Source: Ignavibacteriales bacterium
Lineage (GTDB): Bacteria > Bacteroidota > Ignavibacteria > Ignavibacteriales > Melioribacteraceae
Direction: 5' to 3'
Assembly (NCBI GenBank): GCA_021740915.1
Contig: JAIOYW010000025.1
Location: 1 to 45,392, forward strand
DNA: 45,392 bases
Part shown: positions 42,584 through 45,392 of the stretch, piece after piece
Position numbering within the stretch: the stretch's first letter is position 1
How the letters are laid out: every line of letters starts with the position of its first letter
Notes under the pieces: model-generated
The model's database searches: none
What the model was told of the DNA's origin: nothing
What the model saw: the letters and a program-made list of their open reading frames with translations, nothing else
Position numbers and translations under genes: made by a program

Positions 42584-43926
42584 CTTCATCAGTTGATAGT
42601 GTAATTAAAAGAAGCGGGGCTGTAGTTCCCTTTAATCCTGAGCGAATCTTTAATGCCATTTACCGTGCGGCTGTTGCTGTTGGAGGCAGGGATAAAGAAA
42701 AGGCATGGGAACTCACTGGCAAAGTAGTCAATAAATTAGAAGTCAATGTCGCAGACGGACATACTCCTTCAATTGAAGAGATTCAGGATATTGTAGAAAA
42801 AATATTGATAGAATCCGGTCATGCCAAAGTTGCAAAAGCATATATACTTTACAGGGAAGAAGCTGCGCATAAACGCCATGCAGAAGGGAAAAAGAGTTCT
42901 ATCCCTTCCGAAAATATACCCTGGGCAAAAATATGGCGAACTCTCGACTGGGCTCTGGAAAGAAATCTGAACACAGTTGAAGGGATGAATAACCGCATCT
43001 CAAAAGGAGAATTTCCCCAGATTGTCCATGAATGTGAAGAACACTACGACGATGATCTGACTACCGCCTCCAACCTGATTCTTGAAAGAATTGATGAAAT
43101 ACGAATGGTTCTTATTACCGGACCATCATCCTCCGGTAAAACAACCACTACTCATAAACTGGAAGATAAACTCAAAAAACGCGGTTACCATTTTGCTTCT
43201 CTTAATGTTGACCATTATTTCTTTGATCTTGAATTTCACCCAAAAGATGAATTCGGGGATTATGACTTTGAAACTCCTCAGGCACTCGATCTTGAATTAA
43301 TTAATCATCATCTTGTTGAATTAGCTGCTGGCCGGGAAGTAATGCTTCCTTATTACGATTTTAAAACCGGAAAGAGAAAGCTCAATGACCGCCCCATGCG
43401 ATTGAAAGAAAATGAAATCCTGCTTATTGACAGCCTCCATGGGCTTTATCCGCAGATGACCAGAGACATTTCCCCGGAAAATAAGTTCAGGATTTACCTT
43501 GAGCCTCTAATGCAGGTTAAAGCCCCTACAGGCAAGTATATCCGATGGACTGATATCAGGCTTATCCGAAGAATGCTGCGCGATTCAGTTCAAAGAGCTT
43601 ATAATCCGCAGCAGACACTTGAACACTGGCATTACGTCAGAGCCAGTGAAATGCGCAATATAATCCCTTATTTCAACTCCGCTGATTACATTATCAATTC
43701 TGCAATGCCTTACGAATTGTCGCTCTACCGGCACCGAATGCTGTCACTGTTTGAAGGATGGCATAAACTCTATAAAGATAATCCTCTCAGAGATGATGCT
43801 TATATCAGGGCAGAAAGGGTATTATCTTGGATGAGTGCTATCCTTGAAGTCAGTGATGACAGTCCTGTACCTCATGATTCTGTTCTCCGGGAGTTCATAG
43901 GCGGTAGTTCGTTAAAATATCATTAG
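42580..43926 (+). CDS. ATP-cone domain fused to uridine kinase-like nucleoside kinase
   Basis: A 448-residue fusion. Residues ~5-95 are an ATP-cone ('VIKRSGAVVPFNPERIFNAIYRA', then 'IQDIVEKILIESGHAKVAKAYILYRE'), the nucleotide-sensing domain that regulates class I and III ribonucleotide reductases and NrdR. Residues ~170-400 are a P-loop kinase of the uridine kinase/phosphoribulokinase type: Walker A GPSSSGKT (181-188), 'SLNVDHYFFD' and 'QALDLELINHHL'. The link 100-165 contains aromatic-rich helices. The likely role is nucleoside phosphorylation under allosteric (d)NTP control. It is coupled to the lipoprotein gene by a 4-bp overlap. The exact substrate is unknown. Confidence 0.85.
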   Translation: MTSSVDSVIKRSGAVVPFNPERIFNAIYRAAVAVGGRDKEKAWELTGKVVNKLEVNVADGHTPSIEEIQDIVEKILIESGHAKVAKAYILYREEAAHKRHAEGKKSSIPSENIPWAKIWRTLDWALERNLNTVEGMNNRISKGEFPQIVHECEEHYDDDLTTASNLILERIDEIRMVLITGPSSSGKTTTTHKLEDKLKKRGYHFASLNVDHYFFDLEFHPKDEFGDYDFETPQALDLELINHHLVELAAGREVMLPYYDFKTGKRKLNDRPMRLKENEILLIDSLHGLYPQMTRDISPENKFRIYLEPLMQVKAPTGKYIRWTDIRLIRRMLRDSVQRAYNPQQTLEHWHYVRASEMRNIIPYFNSADYIINSAMPYELSLYRHRMLSLFEGWHKLYKDNPLRDDAYIRAERVLSWMSAILEVSDDSPVPHDSVLREFIGGSSLKYH

Positions 43927-43980
43927 CCTTAACCAAATACATTTTGTTAATTTTAATTGTTAAAATTTTAGATTAAAACC

Positions 43981-44325
43981 ATGACACCAAAAAAAATTAG
44001 TGTTACTGATAAATCACGTCTTTCCATATTAAATAAAGATGACACCCTTTACGAAATACCGCTTAATTATCTTCGGGATGAGTGTCCCTGTGCCGATTGT
44101 AAGGGTGAGACAATACTATTCAAAACTATAAGACCTGCGAAACAAAACATGTCAACCCCCGGAAGATATGATATTGGTAAGATTGAAATAGTTGGAAATT
44201 ATGCAATACAAATCAGATGGAAAGACGGGCACGATACAGGCATTTATACCTGGGAATATCTTAAAACTCTTGCTTCCGATACCGGAGAGAATTTAAGTCA
44301 TCAATATGAGCCTTTAATCAAATGA
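43981..44325 (+). CDS. DUF971 (gamma-butyrobetaine hydroxylase N-terminal-like) protein
   Basis: A 114-residue protein composed only of the DUF971 domain. It has a cysteine cluster 'DECPCADCKGE' near residues 34-44 that in relatives binds zinc, and the terminal strand motif 'YAIQIRWKDGHDTGIYTWEYLKTL' near 74-97. It occurs free-standing in many bacteria, sometimes with Fe-S or tRNA-modification genes; the function is not known. The ORF overlaps the downstream methyltransferase gene by 4 bp (44322-44325), implying coupling. A short AT-rich gap of 54 bp separates it from the kinase gene. Confidence 0.82.
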   Translation: MTPKKISVTDKSRLSILNKDDTLYEIPLNYLRDECPCADCKGETILFKTIRPAKQNMSTPGRYDIGKIEIVGNYAIQIRWKDGHDTGIYTWEYLKTLASDTGENLSHQYEPLIK

Positions 44326-45089
44326 TTACAAAAAATGATCTTAAATATTATTCCTCTTTACTCCAAAAAAAGTACAGGGTGAAGGAACGTAAGTTTTTGG
44401 TTGAGGGGCGTAAATTGATTCCTGAAGCAATAGATGCCGGATTTTTCGCTGAGAAAGTTTTTTATACTTTTGCTTTCTCTGAAGAAGATGAAAAATTTAT
44501 CCGCGACCTCCGGAAAAATAGTATCGAATGCATTCAATTAAAAGCCCCGGAATTTGAACGTCTTTGTGATACTTCCTCTCCACAGGGGATTTTGGCTGTT
44601 TTTAAGAATCCATCCAAAAACTATACTTTAGCCAAGCTTCCGCCAAAATGTGTCGCACTGGAAAATATTTCCGACCCTGGAAATCTCGGGGCGATTCTAC
44701 GAATCTGTGATTGGTTTGGATTTTCCGATGTCATTCTGAATCAAAATTGCGCCGAAATCTTCAATCCGAAAACGATCCGCGGATCTGCGGGTTCAGTTTT
44801 CCGTCTTAAAATTCATTTTCCCGGTGAGTTTTACGAAGCCCTGTCTGAGATTAAGACTAAGGGTTATAAACTTATAAATACAGACACCGGAGGGGAGAAT
44901 GTGCTGGATTTCAATTTCCCTCGAAAAGCTGTTTTAGTTTTCTCAAACGAAGGTCATGGACCCAGTAATGAAGTAAATGCAATCTCTGACATTACAGTTG
45001 GGATCCCCGGCACTGGAAAAACTGAATCACTTAACGTATCTGTTGCCGCAGGAATTATTCTTTCCCGTTTATTCAATTCCGGTCTCTGA
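44322..45089 (+). CDS. TrmH-family (RlmB/TsnR-like) RNA 2'-O-methyltransferase
   Basis: A 255-residue SPOUT methyltransferase. An N-terminal SpoU-type substrate-binding domain ('KYRVKERKFLVEGRKLIPEAI', near 14-34) precedes the catalytic part. That part has motif 1 'ENISDPGNLGAILRICDWFGF' (near 111-131), motif 2 'FSNEGHGPSNEV' (near 206-217) and motif 3 'IPGTGKTESLNVSVAAGIIL' (near 227-246). Motif 3 has GTGKTE where TrmH has MQGMIQ. Relatives methylate 23S rRNA positions or tRNA; the exact target cannot be read. It is a second TrmH-family member in this window, distant in sequence from the one at 11.0 kb. Confidence 0.85.
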   Translation: MITKNDLKYYSSLLQKKYRVKERKFLVEGRKLIPEAIDAGFFAEKVFYTFAFSEEDEKFIRDLRKNSIECIQLKAPEFERLCDTSSPQGILAVFKNPSKNYTLAKLPPKCVALENISDPGNLGAILRICDWFGFSDVILNQNCAEIFNPKTIRGSAGSVFRLKIHFPGEFYEALSEIKTKGYKLINTDTGGENVLDFNFPRKAVLVFSNEGHGPSNEVNAISDITVGIPGTGKTESLNVSVAAGIILSRLFNSGL

Positions 45090-45255
45090 ACAACCCGAAG
45101 GGTTTTGCACTAATCCGTCAATGATCAGATTTCATAGTATTATCCGCACTGTCTTCCTGACTTCCAAGGTAAAAAAGACTAAAGTATTGTAATACAATAG
45201 GATAGATTTCACCATAGGCACTACAGATTTTTGTAAGGTAATATTTGAGTGGGAT
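45090..45255. other. Spacer after the RNA methyltransferase; weak hairpin only
   Basis: This 166-bp gap lies between convergent reading directions. AACCC-GAA-GGGTT (45092-45104) can form a 5-bp stem followed by just two further T residues, a weak terminator at best. I see no RNA gene or repeat here. Confidence 0.3.
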
Positions 45256-45392
45256 TTATTTTATTTCGAAGGGTATGTTGTCTATCTTTTTACCCATGAT
45301 CTGATAGATCTTTCTAATGTGTTGAGTCACAGAAGAAGGCACACCATACCTTTTACCGGTCTTCTGATCTAAGAGGATACTGCACTGAACAT
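45256..45392 (-). CDS. Partial gene cut by the right edge (C-terminal 44 residues)
   Basis: A minus-strand frame enters from the right edge and stops at TAA 45256-45258. The 44 visible codons read '...LLDQKTGKRYGVPSS-VTQHIRKIYQIMG...' and end 'NIPFEIK'. The composition (basic, helix 'SVTQHIRKIYQIMG') resembles the end of a DNA-binding or transposase-like protein, but I recognise no family. Its start and the rest of the protein are outside the window. Confidence 0.45.
   Translation of the reverse strand, partial: VQCSILLDQKTGKRYGVPSSVTQHIRKIYQIMGKKIDNIPFEIK

Overview
The window is a 45 kb, moderately AT-rich stretch of bacterial chromosome. It carries about 44 tightly packed protein genes plus one cut off at the right edge. 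I see no rRNA, tRNA, CRISPR array, prophage or complete insertion sequence. Gene content points to the Bacteroidota/Chlorobiota (FCB) side of the bacteria, most plausibly an Ignavibacteria-type organism (inference). The clues are a bacillithiol ligase (BshC), a CdaR/YbbR-like protein, a FlgD/T9SS-like Ig segment, a sodium-pumping methylmalonyl-CoA decarboxylase, bacterial microcompartment (BMC) shell proteins, and promoter-like TAnnTTTG boxes typical of that phylum.

Layout. 1-156: six tandem copies of a 26-bp unit. 233-4288 (-): two large exported proteins, one PEGA-like and one LPP20-like. 4677-7953 (+): a lipoprotein, a membrane protein, a VOC protein and an SthA-like flavoprotein. 8189-9814 (+): bshC, convergent with an orphan CUT1-type ABC ATPase. 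11014-15636 (-): DUF1460 lipoprotein, ymdB-like phosphodiesterase, a possible 43-aa gene, folD, deoC with a long N-terminal extension, a HicB-like protein and trmH. 15743-19163 (+): RsbRD-like protein, meaB, and an exonuclease/GIY-YIG/UvrC-like fusion. 19156-28310 (-): MgtC/DUF4010 protein, zinc-ribbon membrane protein, TSUP transporter, S41 protease, tmk, YbbR-like protein, two BMC-H shell genes, ruvX and relA/spoT. 28393-31383 (-): TPR protein, upp and a CoA-disulfide-reductase-like flavoprotein. 31612-35716 (-): epimerase, mmdA, oadG-like, biotin carrier and mmdB, closed by a clear terminator. 35990-38713 (+): M14 peptidase. 38720-41154 (-): DUF362 Tat protein and a membrane polyferredoxin. 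41248-45089 (+): membrane protein, DUF3298 lipoprotein, ATP-cone nucleoside kinase, DUF971 protein and an RlmB-like methyltransferase.

How they work together. The clearest pathway is methylmalonyl-CoA handling: epimerase plus a biotin-dependent, Na+-translocating decarboxylase in one operon, with the mutase chaperone MeaB elsewhere in the window. The most interesting theme is a probable sugar-phosphate-type microcompartment. Two BMC-H genes have their own promoter; one bears a Rho_N/SAP-like C-terminal tail. A deoxyribose-phosphate aldolase 12 kb away has a ~65-residue N-terminal extension that could be a cargo-targeting region. Upp and the ATP-cone nucleoside kinase add nucleotide salvage. 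The DUF362/polyferredoxin pair looks like an envelope electron-transfer module. All functions are judged from motifs and family knowledge; no database search was run.
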